In this document: positions 42,601 through 55,182 of the stretch, one piece after another
Position numbering within the stretch: position 1 is the stretch's first letter
Layout of the letters: each line of letters begins with the position of its first letter
Assembly: GCA_910574455.1 (NCBI GenBank)
Contig: CAJSYZ010000009.1
Coordinates: 930,001 to 994,000, forward strand
DNA from: Trichaptum fuscoviolaceum
Taxonomy: Eukaryota > Basidiomycota > Agaricomycetes > Hymenochaetales > Trichaptaceae
Direction of reading: 5' to 3'
DNA: 64,000 bases
The notes under the pieces: generated by a model
The model's input: the letters and a program-made list of their open reading frames with translations, nothing else
Told to the model about the DNA's origin: nothing
The model's database searches: none
Made by a program: the position numbers and the translations under genes

Positions 42601-43385
42601 GCTCGGCTGAACCTGGTAACTTCGTCTCGTTATGTGTTCACCGGGCAGGACTAATTCATAAGCTAGGTTGTCGATGTTATCACCGGTCTTGCGTATTGTC
42701 AGTTGTTTGTCTAAGAGAGAACCTGTTGCGGATCAGGATTTTGTCACTTATTAATATTGCGATTTTTTAAGTGCATTCATTTCACATAGTGCATGGTGAT
42801 CTAACAAGTGTAAGTGCACATTTCATCAATTATTCCGCGTATATACTGATTCTCTATGCAGATGAACGTCTTGATAGATCGGGAGGAACGTGCCTGCTTG
42901 AGCGATTTCGGTCTGTCAACTATCATCGAAGATGTTCGAGGAACACCTTTCCTCTCTTCCAACCTGGGTGGTGCCGTGCGTTGGGCAGCTCCGGAATTAT
43001 TCAGCTTTCCGAATGAAGACGCAGATACGAACGTTAAGTCGCGACTTTCAACATCTAGCGATATGTATTCCTTCGGTGGAATTTTGTTTCAGGTATGTTT
43101 CCATGAATTAATGAATTAGACCATTATCTTACTCACTCGAAGGCACTTTCGGGCAAAATACCATGGTTTGAACTTCCGAGGGATGCTCAGGTCATCATCA
43201 AATTGAGCCAGGACGAACACCACGCCCGACCAGAAGACTGTCCTTTTGTTACGGATGTCATGTGGGGCATATTGTCAGAATGTTGGAAGCTATTGCCTGC
43301 AAGCAGGCCTTCCGCAGCATCGATGAAGTCAAGGATGTTGTTGTTATATTACCGTAGTCTAAGTGACCCCAATGGCACGCTCTAA
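39698..43385 (+). CDS. DH-PH-TKL-type protein kinase fusion, copy A (multi-exon)
   Basis: Exon 1 is 39698-40147 and exon 2 is 40200-40355 (156 bp, the same length as in copy B). The middle encodes a Rho-GEF-like helical region and a PH-like part (FVWDSPQLDPEEVGTLILDD, CCAFLFKKRLFLCRC). The C-terminus is a kinase: Gly-loop TGHGGFADIWKC, AAVKVLR with the ATP-binding Lys, NRELRVWQQLDHRNIVPLLG, HIVHGDLT (Arg of HRD replaced by Gly), LSDFGLS, VRWAAPELF, stop at 43383-43385. Proposed role is linking Rho-type GTPase activation to phosphorylation, at membrane or cortex; this is inferred. Between 40413 and 40579 the conserved frame seems one base short (167 bp instead of a multiple of three), so a frameshift near 40490 is possible. 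Several small introns in the kinase part were recognised but not all were resolved. Confidence 0.7.
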
Positions 43386-43463
43386 ACAATGCCATCATTA
43401 ATTTTTACCATTATACCCTGTAATACAGATAAAGAAAAAAGGCCATTCGTCTATCTCTGATGA

Positions 43464-44756
43464 TCATTGCCTGACTTGTTCTTCGCAACTGCACTGCGAT
43501 CCGTGAATCCCATTATGCCAGTATTGCATCCCGCAATACTCTTCGACATCCCGCTCGACATCAAAGAACATACTGACTGTCGCGTATCGAATCGGGGCAT
43601 CGCCTAACGGAAGCAAATGAGAATGTTACGTTATGATGAGGGATAAAACCTCACCCCATCGGTATTTATATATTCGTTCTGGCACACTCATAATCTCGTC
43701 CAGCCACTTCCTCACATCAGGTCTCCTGAACTCCTGGAGTTTGATGATTTCAAAGTTGTTGTAGTACGTAGGGAAATCGTAACGGCCCATCTGCTCTTTG
43801 TCCCTGTTGGCAGCCCAATCCCAGTTATTCTGACGAAGTTTGCTCTCGACTGCCGGGTTCGCGCGGGCGTAGTCATCCACGAGATTCCAGAGTCCGACAG
43901 TGACCCAGTCCGGATCTGTGGTCTTCGCGCGGTAAGCATACGTACGATTATGGCGATGAAAGAGGTCGATGGGGTCGTAGCAAAGAGACTTGAATATGTA
44001 CGAATCCGTGTCAAGACGCATATAGTACGACACGTCTTTCAACCGAGGATGGTCGAAGATTTGAGATGCGAAGAATCCGCACATTAGATGATATCCTGTG
44101 AAGGAAGAGTTAGTTGGACATTAGCTCAGGACAAGTGTATACATAATATACACTCACCCGGCCAAGAGTCAGCGAAAACGGGGTTGACAACAGACTTGTC
44201 ATGAGACATGTTGTCGGGAAGCTGCCAATCGAGGCTTATCCACTCTATCCTGTCCACAAACCATCGGGCCTCTTGCCCGCCACCCAGAAAATCGTACAGC
44301 CGGAGCATGAATTCGGACCGCATACTTCCATCGTTCAGGTCGTCCGAGTACAATAATAATATAGGCCAAGGATGCATGTTCACATTGTTGTACAAGTAGG
44401 AAAGCGACAGCAGCATCTCCCTAAGTCGATAGAGGTTGACAAGATACAATATAACGGCGGTATAGCCAAGTGTTTCGTTTCCGTGAGTAGTGAGTTCTTT
44501 AACTGGCGCAGCTGTAGAGACGCCTTAAACACCTTGAGCGCTTCATAGTAGATATGATGTACTCACGATTGTTGTAGAACGGCGGAGTCATATCCATATG
44601 ATAGCGCACAAACTCTCCAGAAGTATACCATTTCCCCACCGAATGCACACCACTCAGAGTCCATTTTCCGATGAACATCAGAACAATCACGCCAAAAGCA
44701 TAGTGCAATGGTCTTTTCGACAGCAAGGAGCGAAATGAGGGCGAGTCTAAGCGCAT
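43464..44756 (-). CDS. GT15 alpha-1,2-mannosyltransferase (KRE2/MNT1 family)
   Basis: Four exons on the minus strand join in phase: 44567-44756, 44158-44511, 43655-44095, 43464-43603; 374 residues. The N-terminus has a short cytosolic part, then one membrane helix (about 17-34, LHYAFGVIVLMFIGKW), typical of a Golgi type II enzyme. Family marks are WPILLLYSDDLND, YHLMCGFFASQIFDHP, YYMRLDTDSYIF, the late FPTYYNNFEI (containing the proposed catalytic Glu) and a C-terminal GDAPIRYATVSMFFD. It transfers mannose from GDP-mannose to N- or O-linked glycans of secreted and wall proteins. It lies tail-to-tail with the kinase gene on its left (78 bp between stops). Confidence 0.88.
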
Positions 44757-45467
44757 TTTTGTCGCCTTCGCCACGGTCGGAGTGGCAAGCAAAAGGACAA
44801 AAAGAACAGCTGGGACTCGAGTTGATCCATACTTTTAGTTGCTGCGCGATTTCCAAACGTTGTGATGTCCGGCCGGCGTAGTGTCCTCCTGGTGTTATTA
44901 TGTAATCAATGGCTGTTCCAATTGAATACACACCTTACCACTTGCTCTGTCTCACCATCATACATTGCTCAAGCGAATAGTCAAACGTCGAAAATATCCC
45001 ATGCAATCAGCTAGAATGATATGTGCTTTTCCCAGAAACATCGGACCTCCATCGGTCTGCAGCTCTCAGATGCATTCGTCTGCTGTTCTGAATAGTCAAT
45101 ATCACGGCCATCATGATGCAACCACTGGCAAACGCTATGTAGAAAGACAAGTACTTTCCCAGAAACATCGGGCGACCATCGGGCTGCGGCTTTCAGAAGC
45201 TTTATGGAGATTGGAAGGACTGAATTCACTACTACCCGAACTCTATGGTACCGCATATGCCGCAGAGCACGTAGAACAAACACTCGGATCTTTACCCGCA
45301 ATCCAAGCTTGGACGCCTTCCGACCTTGTGACCAAAAGTGCTTGATCATGACATACTCGTCACTTGTGCTATACATACCCTCTCAGATCCAGTATATATA
45401 CCTGTCGTTGCCTTGACTTGGAGCTCACCCTACTCAGAGACTTCGCTATCTGAAGCTCAGGCTTGCC
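44757..45467. other. Intergenic stretch with a short direct repeat
   Basis: Between two divergent genes. A 50-bp phrase with TTCCCAGAAACATCGG, CATCGG and CTGC occurs at about 45029 and again at 45155. Open frames on both strands over this region have no recognisable content. Confidence 0.4.
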
Positions 45468-46707
45468 ATGCCAGGAACTACTTTACCACCATTTCCCGAC
45501 AACGTCCCGACGCATCCTCTGCTAGTTGTGGACTTCGAGCTCATCAAGAAGGAAGATCCTGCAGAGATAGATAAGCTCTGGAAGGCTGCCACCGAACTTG
45601 GATTCTGGTAGTAAGTGCCATTTCGTTGGATTCTTATATATTCTCAGCCATCTTCCAGCCTGAAATCTCATGGAGCGGATCACGAGGTCGAAGAGATGTT
45701 CAACATGGGTGCAGAAACTATGGACCTACCCCTTGAGGAGAAAATGAAGTTTGAGCAAGGGGATGCCGGCCAATCGTTTGGGTAAATTGCATTTACTATG
45801 AAACATTCAGGATACTGACTACTTGGCTACACTCCAGTTACAAGGCCGCGGGGGTAAATGCGAGCGACGAATACGGTACACCTGACACGGTTGAGTTCAT
45901 CAACATATCCAAAGACGATGCGCTTGCATATCCCAAGGTTGTGCATCGCTCGTACCCAACCACTGTCAATGACCGAATGGAGTCAACCGTCAAGCCGTTC
46001 GTGCAGAAGTCGCTGGAGGTTAACTACACCATTCTCGGCGTTTTCGAGAAGAAGCTTGGCCTTCCTTCGGGTGCCCTTCTCGGCAGACATCCTCTTGAGC
46101 AGCCCAGCGGCTCTGAAGCACGCTGCATCCGGAACCCACCGAAGAAATCAGCTGACGGGTCCGAAAAGGACAAAGTTGGCATTGGGGCCCACACGGACTT
46201 CGGTTCGCTCTCCTTCCTGCACAACCGACTCGGAGGTTTGCAAGTTTTGCCACCTGGTTACGAGACCTGGCAGTACGTCCGTCCGCTTCCCGGACATGCG
46301 ATTTGCAACGTCGGAGATGCCCTCACGCTCTTCTCGGGAGGTATCTTGCGTTCAAATCTTCACCGCGTTGTACCCCCTCCAGGAGAGCAGGCGCTCTTTC
46401 CGCGTTGGTCGCTTGTGTTCTTCATTCGTCCCGGGAATGACATGAAGCTTCGAGCACTTGTCGATGAGAGCGACCTCATAAAAAGCACCGTTGAGACTAA
46501 GACATCCGAGGAAAGGCAGAAATACGATCCTGATGCGACAGCAAGTGAGTGGTTTGCTCGGCGGGTGAAGAATCAGAGACTCAAGAATAGAACGGTGAGC
46601 AATATTTGGTATTCCCAACTATAGCATGGCGGGTCTAATCGGGAATTCAGGGACCTGAAACCTGGCGCTCCAGCAGAGGAATGGAGCACAAGCCCGACGC
46701 AGTTTAA
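45468..46707 (+). CDS. 2-oxoglutarate/Fe(II) oxygenase, copy A
   Basis: Exons 45468-45610, 45659-45781, 45838-46594, 46651-46707 give 359 residues. The N-terminal half (LPPFPDNVPTHPLLVVDFEL, then ATELGFWYLKSHG) matches the isopenicillin N synthase-like family. The catalytic part has HTDFGSLSFL (metal-binding His and Asp), SNLHRV (second His) and RWSLVFF (Arg and Ser of the RxS 2-oxoglutarate site). It uses Fe(II), O2 and 2-oxoglutarate to oxidise an unknown small molecule; it is soluble, without a signal peptide. The paralogue at 51098-52273 shares the first two intron positions but lacks the last intron. No secondary-metabolite core gene is nearby, so the substrate cannot be guessed. Confidence 0.88.
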
Positions 46708-46892
46708 AGTTTAAACTGATATTCACAATCAGCAAGATGCAGTCCCCACGGTCCTGTAGTCAGATCAATTCTACTCCTCTATCTATTCAGCACAATGAGT
46801 CTCCAAGTGTACAACAAATGTATAAACATAACAAACAGAGAAATATCGATGATAAATAATTTTTATATAGGAGACCGTCTAATTGTTATCAG

Positions 46893-49800
46893 TCAGATTG
46901 AATGCCTAGCCCACGCCCGCTGATGATAGTGTTTAATTCTAGACGTAACATCAAGGGAAGACGGCCTTGCATCCGGTCGGTCGTTCCAGCACTGGCCTAT
47001 AAATCCCCAAAGCTCATCGGTGACGAAAGTCGACTTGGGCCTGTCTGGCTTCACTTTCTTGTGAATTTCAAGTAAGACCTGACCCTCGTTTTTTAGGTAG
47101 TGGTATGGGACGTTTCCGGAAAGAACCTACAGCGATTTAAGTACAGAGTCACACCATTAGTCGCCACTGTACTCACCTCTAAGGCAAGACTGCCGTACGA
47201 ATAAATGTCGCTCGACGTGGATGGACGAGGGAGAGTCTGGTTTCGTTCTGAAATGTCGTACAGCTCTGGAGCAGCCCATCGCACAGCCCCTCCAAGGATT
47301 GAGGAATTGGTGATGTCCTTCAGCTCCTCGACGACAGTGGCGAGGCCGAAGTCGCAGAGACACGCTTTCCTCTGATCACTTATCAAAACATTTGACTGAT
47401 TCAGGCGAGGGGAAGCGTCAGGTACTTATACTGAGGCATTTCAGAGAGTACATACGCTGGAGAGGTCTCCGTGGACGATTGAAAACGAGTGGACTACAAG
47501 AGAAGAAACAGTCAGCTGAAGTAACACATGAACAAAAATACAAAATATTAACGGTAGGATAGACCAGAGGCAATCTCTGATAACTATGGTGATATTTCAG
47601 TAATGTCACTGTCAAGATCACAAGGATATATACACACCAGCTTCAGACGATCAGCAAGTTGCAGCTCGTCCGCATTCCGCGCGAGATACCGCTGCAGGCT
47701 CCCGTTCTCGAACCACGGGCACACCAGGGACGCGTAATGTCCAAAGTCGTCGCAAGTGCCAAAAAGTGGGATAACGTTGTCATGTTCGAGGCGTTGCCAA
47801 ACACGCAGTTCCCGGTGCAGTCTCTTTAAGGTTTTCAAATGGTCGGCTAGAGTGTTACGGTCACAAATAGGGCATCATATCTTACCCTTGACATCTTCTC
47901 CTCTTGGTCCCTGCTAGACAGTCTTCCTCTGAGCACTTTCACGGCAACCTTAATTGATGTCTCTCAGTAAGTCAGATTTTGACAGTTAGATTAACTTTAC
48001 GGACCATGTGTCTTTCCGAGCCCACCACCCAAGCACATTTCCAAACATCGGCGAACCCTCCATGAGCAGCCGGATAATTCTCCAACTTTTCAATTTGGCC
48101 AGTAAGATCGAGGACGCATTTGTTTGATTTCCCGTCTACAAACGAATAAGTCGTTATCCGCCCTAATTCAAATCGCAAGAACTCACCAACAGCCAATGTT
48201 GTATTATCGCAACCAGTTATCTCCTCAATTGTCTCGATATCGATGCTGATTGCTGTGGTTGTACGAGAGTGACGCATTGGTGAGAAAGATCGAGGAGAGA
48301 TAGGGTTGTCCGTAATAAATGCTGTGAACTTTGGAGAGACTATGGGGCTGAAAGAGGCGCCACTGCCGTTCGAAAGGTGGTATAGCGAGGAAGGAGGCGT
48401 CCCTTCTTTTCTAGCGATAAGGCTCCAGGGCTTGGCTTTGGACTGCAATCGACTAAGTCTCTGGTGACCTTTCAATGAAAACTAGGTCAACATATATTCT
48501 GCCGCGAGAAGCGAATGAAGTCAGAAACATACTCGATCCTTCCCGTGACAGCAGGTCGTCGATATCAGAAAACAACACATTTGATGAACCGCCATTGCTA
48601 TCAAGGGAGACTGAGAGAGCATCCGATGGACTGACAGCTCGCATTACACGAACCCATTGCTCAAGCTGCGCCTCCTCTGAACAATTGACTGTCAAAGAAT
48701 TCGAGGAGTCTCCGTGTTTCCAGACAATATCGAACGACAACTCTCCTGGATCCATCAGTCAGTGTTACTCGATGTTTGTGACCTTCCGCATTACTCACCG
48801 ATTTCTGGTCGGTATATTCGCCATATGTCATTCGTTGGGATCGCACAGAAAACACTTAGCGAGCCTTCAGAACGTAGCGCAGGACCCAAGTCCCAACTTT
48901 CGATAGGGTACCGGCAGGTGATATCGGATAAGCGACGGAGCATACCAACACTCAGCTCCTCCGAATCAGAGCAATGAGGCGGCTTGCACAACAGGAGCGC
49001 CTCCTCGAACACAAATGCAACGAAGCACGCGTCACTGGAATCTGCAGCATCTGGAGAGCAGAACGGCAGTGCGTCGTCAGTGCTACCTGGGTGGTGGACA
49101 CCTATAAATATGCAGTCATCTAAGAGAAGCTCCCCAAGTGTCGCGGGATCCGGGCCATTCCAGAAAAAAGCCCGCTTGTTGATGCAGAACAGGGCATGCC
49201 CCGTACGTATACATCGAGCAACTTCGAGTATAGTGCTGGAAAGAGCAGAGAACTTGAGAAATGCGGTACACATTGCATCGAATATTGGCCGATTGTGTAC
49301 CGGGTGCAGTATGCTGAGCATTTCCTTGAATGCGATACTTAGCTAAATTACTGTCTTCAGCTACTAGTATTAGGTGGGAAAACTCACAGAAAACGATCGT
49401 TGATAGCCTAGTATATGTTCTATCGGGCTGCGCACCCTCTTGGATAGTTCGGAGCACGTATGAAACAGACCCTCGTGCTGAACATCATGAATCATCATCC
49501 GACCAATTTCGAGAAATCTGTCGCTTACCATGCTGTTCTTCCTCCTTAACTCGTCTAAAGAGTAGACAATCTTAGGGTATTCCGTGCAGTATGAACGATA
49601 TGCGCCCATTCCAGCTACTTGAAGATCGCTATTCTACATCCTTGGTTTAGAGGAACGACCCAAGGCTTTAGCTCTTTTCTACTCACCTGCCAGGCAAAGA
49701 CCTCATTCCAGTCGATCGCAGTGATAGAGTTACTTGAAGAAGACTTCATGCAGCGGGTGATGTGGTCGTGGTAGACGAATATTCGTGTGAGGTACGCCAC

Positions 49801-50552
49801 CAGGCACTCAAGGGAGTAAGGTAAGGGCGAGAGTATAGAGCAAAGATGAGCGACGTTACTCTATAACACAATCTAAATCAATTAAAGGTTTTCGCTGGAG
49901 GAAAGAAAGGCCTACACTCATTATCTTGAGTGTCTTCGAGTAATCCAGCTCTCTTGAGTAAAAGCTAGCAAAGGCAGTACACAACTTCCTTTCGTGATCA
50001 ACTGGAAGCTCGTATAAGTCTGGGTGTGTTGCTTCGAGGGACTTCAGTATCCGCTTTATAGCCATTAGAACCTAAGAAAGAGTGTATCAATACCCTGACT
50101 AATTAATTTCAAGAACTATGACCGACCTTGAGGAACCCACCAGTCGAACCATCCAGTAGATCATTCGCTCGAAAGCTCTCTCCATAAGCTACGACACCCT
50201 GCGCTTCCAATACCTCAATCCTCTTCAAGAACTCAGCCAAGAGCTCCTCCTGTGTAGGTGCATACGTATTGTCGTCTAGGCTGCTGAGCGACAGGAGGCT
50301 TGCACTCGTGCCGTTCCGCGACCCAAGCAGGTCAAGCAGGACATGGAGCGGCTCCCCGCGCACGAAGCAGCTCCAGAGCGTGCGCACTATCTCTCCTTGC
50401 GCGTTCTCTGACGTCGTAGCGGCCGTGTCTTGGTCTGAAGGGGCGATGTGTCTGCAAAATTCGGGGATCAGCCGGAGGCGAAAGTACAGCTCGATGCTGA
50501 GGGCTTTGAGAGCGGGCGGGAACAGTGCAGGAGAGCCATTGATGGACGGCAT
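46893..50552 (-). CDS. DH-PH-TKL-type protein kinase fusion, copy B (multi-exon)
   Basis: Start ATG 50552; first exons 50127-50552, 49916-50071 and 49687-49860 join in phase. The DH-like part has AYRSYCTEYPKIVYSLDEL and SPIEHILGYQRSFS, the Y..YC..Y and final-helix pattern of Rho GEFs. A PH-like part follows (GELLLDDCIFIGVHHPG, FVAFVFEEALLLCKP). The kinase has AAHGGFADVWKCAW, VAVKVLRGRL, RELRVWQRLEHDNVIPLFG, FSIVHGDLS (HGD for HRD), LCDFGLATVVEEL, VRWAAPELY and ends near RPSSLDVTSRIKHYHQRAW; stop at 46893-46895. I count about twelve exons, and the middle joins were not all verified. It has the same architecture as copy A but is clearly diverged. No break was seen. Confidence 0.75.
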
Positions 50553-51097
50553 TAATGCTACAAGATGTCTGCGCCAGCGCGACCATTGAAGTGGGAAGCG
50601 TGAGGTCGTCTTTAACTCTTCAGCGAAAGGTAGTAAGTACTAAGTAGCGTTGATGACAACGGAGATGCAGTGTCGGCGACTACTGTCGTGTCCAACATCA
50701 GCGCTAATCAGGCACACTCACTGCCTTCGGCCCCGAGAGGCTGTTGTCGGTCATTGCACTCTTGAGTAATGCCGATCTTCCATGAGCGGGGTCGTGAAAA
50801 CGGAGTCGCTTTATTGACCAATATACAATTGCAACTCTACTTATAATACACGTCTGCACCTACGGACAATAATGTCGCCTAGCACCGCAGCTTGAAGAAG
50901 ATGCATGCGGAAGGGACGTCAAAGGAGTAGTGAGAACTTGCGAAGAACAGCATGTCGGCAGTCCGCTCGTCACATGCGAGGTTATTCTGGAGGCGGGGAG
51001 GCGACGACCCGCAGGAAGCATGGAAATGCCCACGAAATACAGATAAATGACGGGAGCTCAGCACGATGGATATCCACAGCAGTTGGGAATAAGAGAG
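50553..51097. other. Divergent intergenic region of kinase B and oxygenase B
   Basis: No gene supported. It must hold both promoters. An AT-rich TTATAATACACG patch lies near 50842. Open frames here have no recognisable content. Confidence 0.4.
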
Positions 51098-52273
51098 ATG
51101 CCTGGACTCACACTTCCCCCGTTTCCCAACAACGTCCCGACGCACCCTCTGCTTGTCATCGACTACGCGCTCATCCAAGTCGGAGATGCAGCGGAAATCG
51201 AACGACTCTGGGAGGCTGCAACAAAGCTGGGCTTCTGGTAGTGAGTGGATTTATCAGGAGTGAGAATCACAGGTGGATGACATTCGAATACCAAGTCTCA
51301 AGAACCATGGTGCGGACCGCGAAGTAGAGGATATGTTCGACTGGGGCGAGGAGACGATGGCCTTGCCGTTGGAGGAGAAGTTGAAGTACGCGGCTGGTGA
51401 CGATGGTCGGTCATTCGGGTGAGCGCGTTGGGGTGTCCTTGAAAGTATGAAAACTAACATAACCTCAGATACAAAGCAGCAGGAGTGTCTGCCGTGGACG
51501 AGCGTGGCACGCCCGACACGGTTGAGATGTTCAACGTTGCGAAAGACGATGCGCTCTCCTACCCGGCGGTGACACATCGAACGTATCCGTCGACCGTGAA
51601 TGCGCGGATGGCGTCGACACTGACACCCTTCGTACGAAAGGCGGTCGAGGTCAACACGAAGATCATCAGTGTGTTCGAACAGAAGCTGGGCATGGCGGAG
51701 GGCACGCTGGTGAACAGACACACATTGCTAGACCCTAGTGGTTCGGAGGCGCGCATCATCCGCAACCCGCCTCAAAAGGCGGCGCTGGTGGACGACCCGA
51801 GGATTGCGATTGCGCCGCACACCGACTTTGGGTCGCTGTCGTTCCTGCTCAACCGGCTGGGAGGCCTGCAGGTGCTCCCGCCCGGCTATGACACCTGGCA
51901 CTACGTGCGGCCTCTTCCTGGGCACGCGATATGCAACATCGGCGACGCGCTCACGCTGTTTTCTGGCGGCATCCTGCGCTCAAACTTGCACCGTGTCGTG
52001 CCCGCTCCAGGTGCGCAGGCGGCGCATGTTCGGTGGTCAGTTGTGTTCTTCACGCGCCCCGGTCACGATGTCCAGCTTCGGGCGCTGGTGGAGGACAGTG
52101 AGCTGGTAAATGGTGTGATCGCGCAGATGTCAGAAGAAGAAAAGGCGCGCTTCGAACCCAATGCGACGTCGAAGGAGTGGCATATGCGGCGCGTAAAGTA
52201 CCAGAGACTGAAGAATCGGGAGGGGCCGGAGACGTGGAAGGCGAGTAGAGGAATGGAACACAAGAAATTTTAG
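51098..52273 (+). CDS. 2-oxoglutarate/Fe(II) oxygenase, copy B
   Basis: Exons 51098-51240, 51296-51418, 51469-52273 give 356 residues. Exon lengths 143 and 123 are identical to copy A. Motifs are LPPFPNNVPTHPLLVIDYAL, PHTDFGSLSFL, SNLHRV and RWSVVFF, with all metal and 2-oxoglutarate ligands in place. Where copy A has its last intron (before GPETW), copy B reads straight through, so the intron was gained or lost after duplication. GC content of the coding part is noticeably higher than in copy A. The predicted role is the same: oxidation of an unknown small substrate in the cytosol. Confidence 0.88.
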
Positions 52274-53344
52274 ATACCTTTCTGGTGTAATGTACATCGA
52301 CCTGCGCTCCGTTGGTTGTTGACGATATAGAAGAAAGGCTTCCTCGAAGGATGCTGTAGTGAAAGTATGGACCAACAGTTTCTTGTGGGAGAATCCGCCC
52401 TGGAGCTCGCTATGAAGGACCTTGCTCTACTTAGAGCGACGTAGGATGCCAAGGGGCCAACGAGTCAAACCCATAACCGAAGGGAACAAACCCACAAGGA
52501 AGGCTACGCCAACCGAGGTCCCCACATAGTTAGTACCACCCATGTGAATATATATGAGGCAAAGCACTAACCTTTACCGTCCAGACCCGGATGATAGCGA
52601 GTGCAAACAGCGAATGGAGAGGGCGTATACGTACGCACCTGCAAATGCAAAACAATAGAGCAGACGCTCAAGGCAAATGCCAGACAACACGCAAATGCGA
52701 GTACAACCATGAATAGACTTGTAAGAGGGGTGCGTAACAACTACGTTGCGAATGCGCATGCAGAGAGCCAATGCAACACGAATGTGAAAGCAAGGGCTCA
52801 ACGAGGCAAATGCACAACAATCCGAGTGGCATCTGCATAGTGGGGAAATCCACTATTTGACAATAATTAGAGTAGCACGAGCAAGGCCTCCTTCGACACA
52901 GGCTTTGCAAGACGATCGCGGTCTTCATCGTGTGTAGCCTGTGTCTTGACGCTCGAAGGTGTTGATCGGTGATGAAGAGACGCGACGCAATTTTACTCGT
53001 GACGCTCACGTGCTCCCGCGTGTCACGAGCCGTGGTAGTTCAGTTCTTCTAAGTTCTAATGGAATGCACATCTGCTGTTAATTGAGCTAACGCGGGTTGA
53101 TCTCTTACCTCCATCATGATCATCGGTATCTTCTCTTCGTCAGCGCCCACAACGTTCGATACTCTGGGGTAACCGGCTTTCTCTGCTTGGCTCACCGTTG
53201 GCTATAAGTCGGCAGTCGTCCCAGGGTCGGGCATGCCTGTAAAACGATGACATACACTGTCTGCACATTATGAACTCTGTCTGCCATACCGACTATGGGC
53301 GTCCCCACTTTCCTTTGTCTCCTCTTGTAGCTCCAGTCTGCTGA
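52274..53344. other. Intergenic stretch
   Basis: No supported gene over 1 kb. Between 52625 and 52830 the word GCAAATGC and relatives recur about every 20-30 bases. Short open frames on both strands lack recognisable content. The last 200 bases should contain the promoter of the gene at 53345. Confidence 0.4.
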
Positions 53345-55182
53345 ATGCGCGACTACAATCCAGTGCCCTCGAACACGGCTCCGTCGTCGTCTCATACGCG
53401 AAGACGGCGTCTCGTCTGGCTCGCGGCTGGTTTCTTCTTTCTACTCCTTCTCTTCGTCTCGTTCAGGGACCACATCTCTTCTTCTGCCTTTCTCTACGAC
53501 GGCTATGGAACAGGTCTCTCTGTTGACGAAGAGGTTCTCTCGCAGTCTGTGCACACACATATCGCCATTGCAAGCTATTTCGGCTCTCACTACGACGTGC
53601 ACCTCCCGCTTGCCAAAACCATCCGGGAGGTCCTCGGCTCGGAAAACGCCTATGTCAAAGTCTTTGCTTTTGCGCCTTTTCGCTACGGCTTTTCCGACAT
53701 CGTCCAGTCCTTGCATTTATATGATGAGCCCATTCAGAGTCCACGGGACCTTGTAAGCGCCATAGCGTCCGCCTCGCCATTCGAAGACGACCCGGACCAC
53801 CCGTTTGATTTGCTTGTCCTAGGGACATGCGAGGTCGAGTAAGCCGCTATCAGATACATTAATCGCGAATCTAACTCGGGGCACGCAGCATGAATGAATG
53901 GTCCGAGCAGCTTCTTGCTGCCTGGGATGCACGTCCGGCCGACCAGAAATTCAAGCTTGTCTGTATTGTCCATAATACGAGAGATATCAAGTGGCAGGTT
54001 CATATCCCGCCATGGGCCTCGCGCGGAGCTCTACGTCTCCTCCCAATTGGCGCTCAGTACGTTTTTTGGCTTGCACTCACCTCCCGCTAGATTTTAATTG
54101 GAGAAATAGGGTTGGCCGTGCCTTCCGCACCAAACTCAGGGAAGTTGCAGACAAGCCAGACCCACACTCCTACGACGCACTGCTCGAATTCGTCGACATC
54201 GACGTGCATGTGCCCGTGCTCGACCTTCCGGAGTACGGCACTCGCAGTACATCGGCGAAAGTCTCGCGCGCTGCGATTCAAGGCAGCTTTCAGCTCGCTC
54301 GTCGGGACTATGTCAATGTCTTCCGAGATTTAATAGCTGAGTTAGAATGTGAGACTTATTTACACGCATTTCTTGACTTTCAGCAAATGAATTTATGTGA
54401 TTTCTAGATGACGCTCCTGCATGGGGCTACCGACCCCTTGCTTACGATCGGAGCGTCTTCGAGCCCCTACCCGATGTAAACGAAGATGACCGCTTCCAAC
54501 TCTTTCTACTTGGAAACGGGGAGCTCGATATCCCAAAATCCCTTGCCAACGTTGTCGTCATTAAGTCTGGCCTCGACTACTCAGACTACTATGCTCTCAT
54601 GCAGTCCATGGACATCGTCATTCCGGCCTTCTCTGATGATTCGTGTACGTAACCTTTAGAGATGTTGATCCCAAGCCCCTCTTCTTTGAGCTGTGCCACT
54701 TTTCCTTCTTTCTTTGCCTCGGGCTAACACATCTCTCACTCTTAGATTATGAATGGCAGGCAAGCTCAACCGTGGTAATGGCTGTTGAATGCAGTGTGCG
54801 TCTTATTCCCGCTTACACCATTCTAAGACGCTAACTCTTCTCTTAGGTTCCGATCCTCGCAACGAAGCGCATCAGAGAAGCATATGGATACATCGACGAT
54901 GACCGTGTTGTCATCACCCGACCCCAGGCTCTGCGCGAGATTGCTGCAATCAGAGTCCTCCGTTCGGGCACATACGCTCCTCTTTCGACAAACTCATCTG
55001 TGGGAGTCGTTTACACGGATTCTTCCATATATAAGGGTCGTTTCCTCGCAGCCGTAGATAGCATGCTCCTCCGTGGTTGGCGTCGTCCTATGCGCGAGTT
55101 CGATGAGTTTAAACGTGAATTATGGGCAAAGAATCGGGCAGCCGTGCGTAGAATATTGACTGACAGTCCCGGAGTTCTGTGA
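53345..55182 (+). CDS. Type II membrane glycosyltransferase-like protein, paralogue
   Basis: Six exons: 53345-53838, 53889-54056, 54110-54348, 54408-54644, 54746-54795, 54847-55182; 507 residues. Exons 2, 3, 5 and 6 have exactly the same lengths as in the gene at 15171-17126 (168, 239, 50, 336). A basic RRRRLVWLAAG precedes one membrane helix (FFFLLLLFVSF, about 22-41). Lumenal motifs are shared: HYDVHLPLAKTIREVLG, SLHLYDEPIQSP, VDIDVHVPVLDLPEYG, FQLFLLGNGELDIPKSL, YYALMQSMDIVIPAF, QASSTVVMAVECSVPILA, YIDDDRVVITRP. Predicted to act in the Golgi on an unknown acceptor; enzyme class is inferred from the GT-B-like C-terminal half. Confidence 0.7.

Noticed and set aside
44965..45376. Small genes on either strand between the mannosyltransferase and oxygenase A
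   Set aside because: Both open frames derive partly from a short direct repeat and have no recognisable content or splice support.
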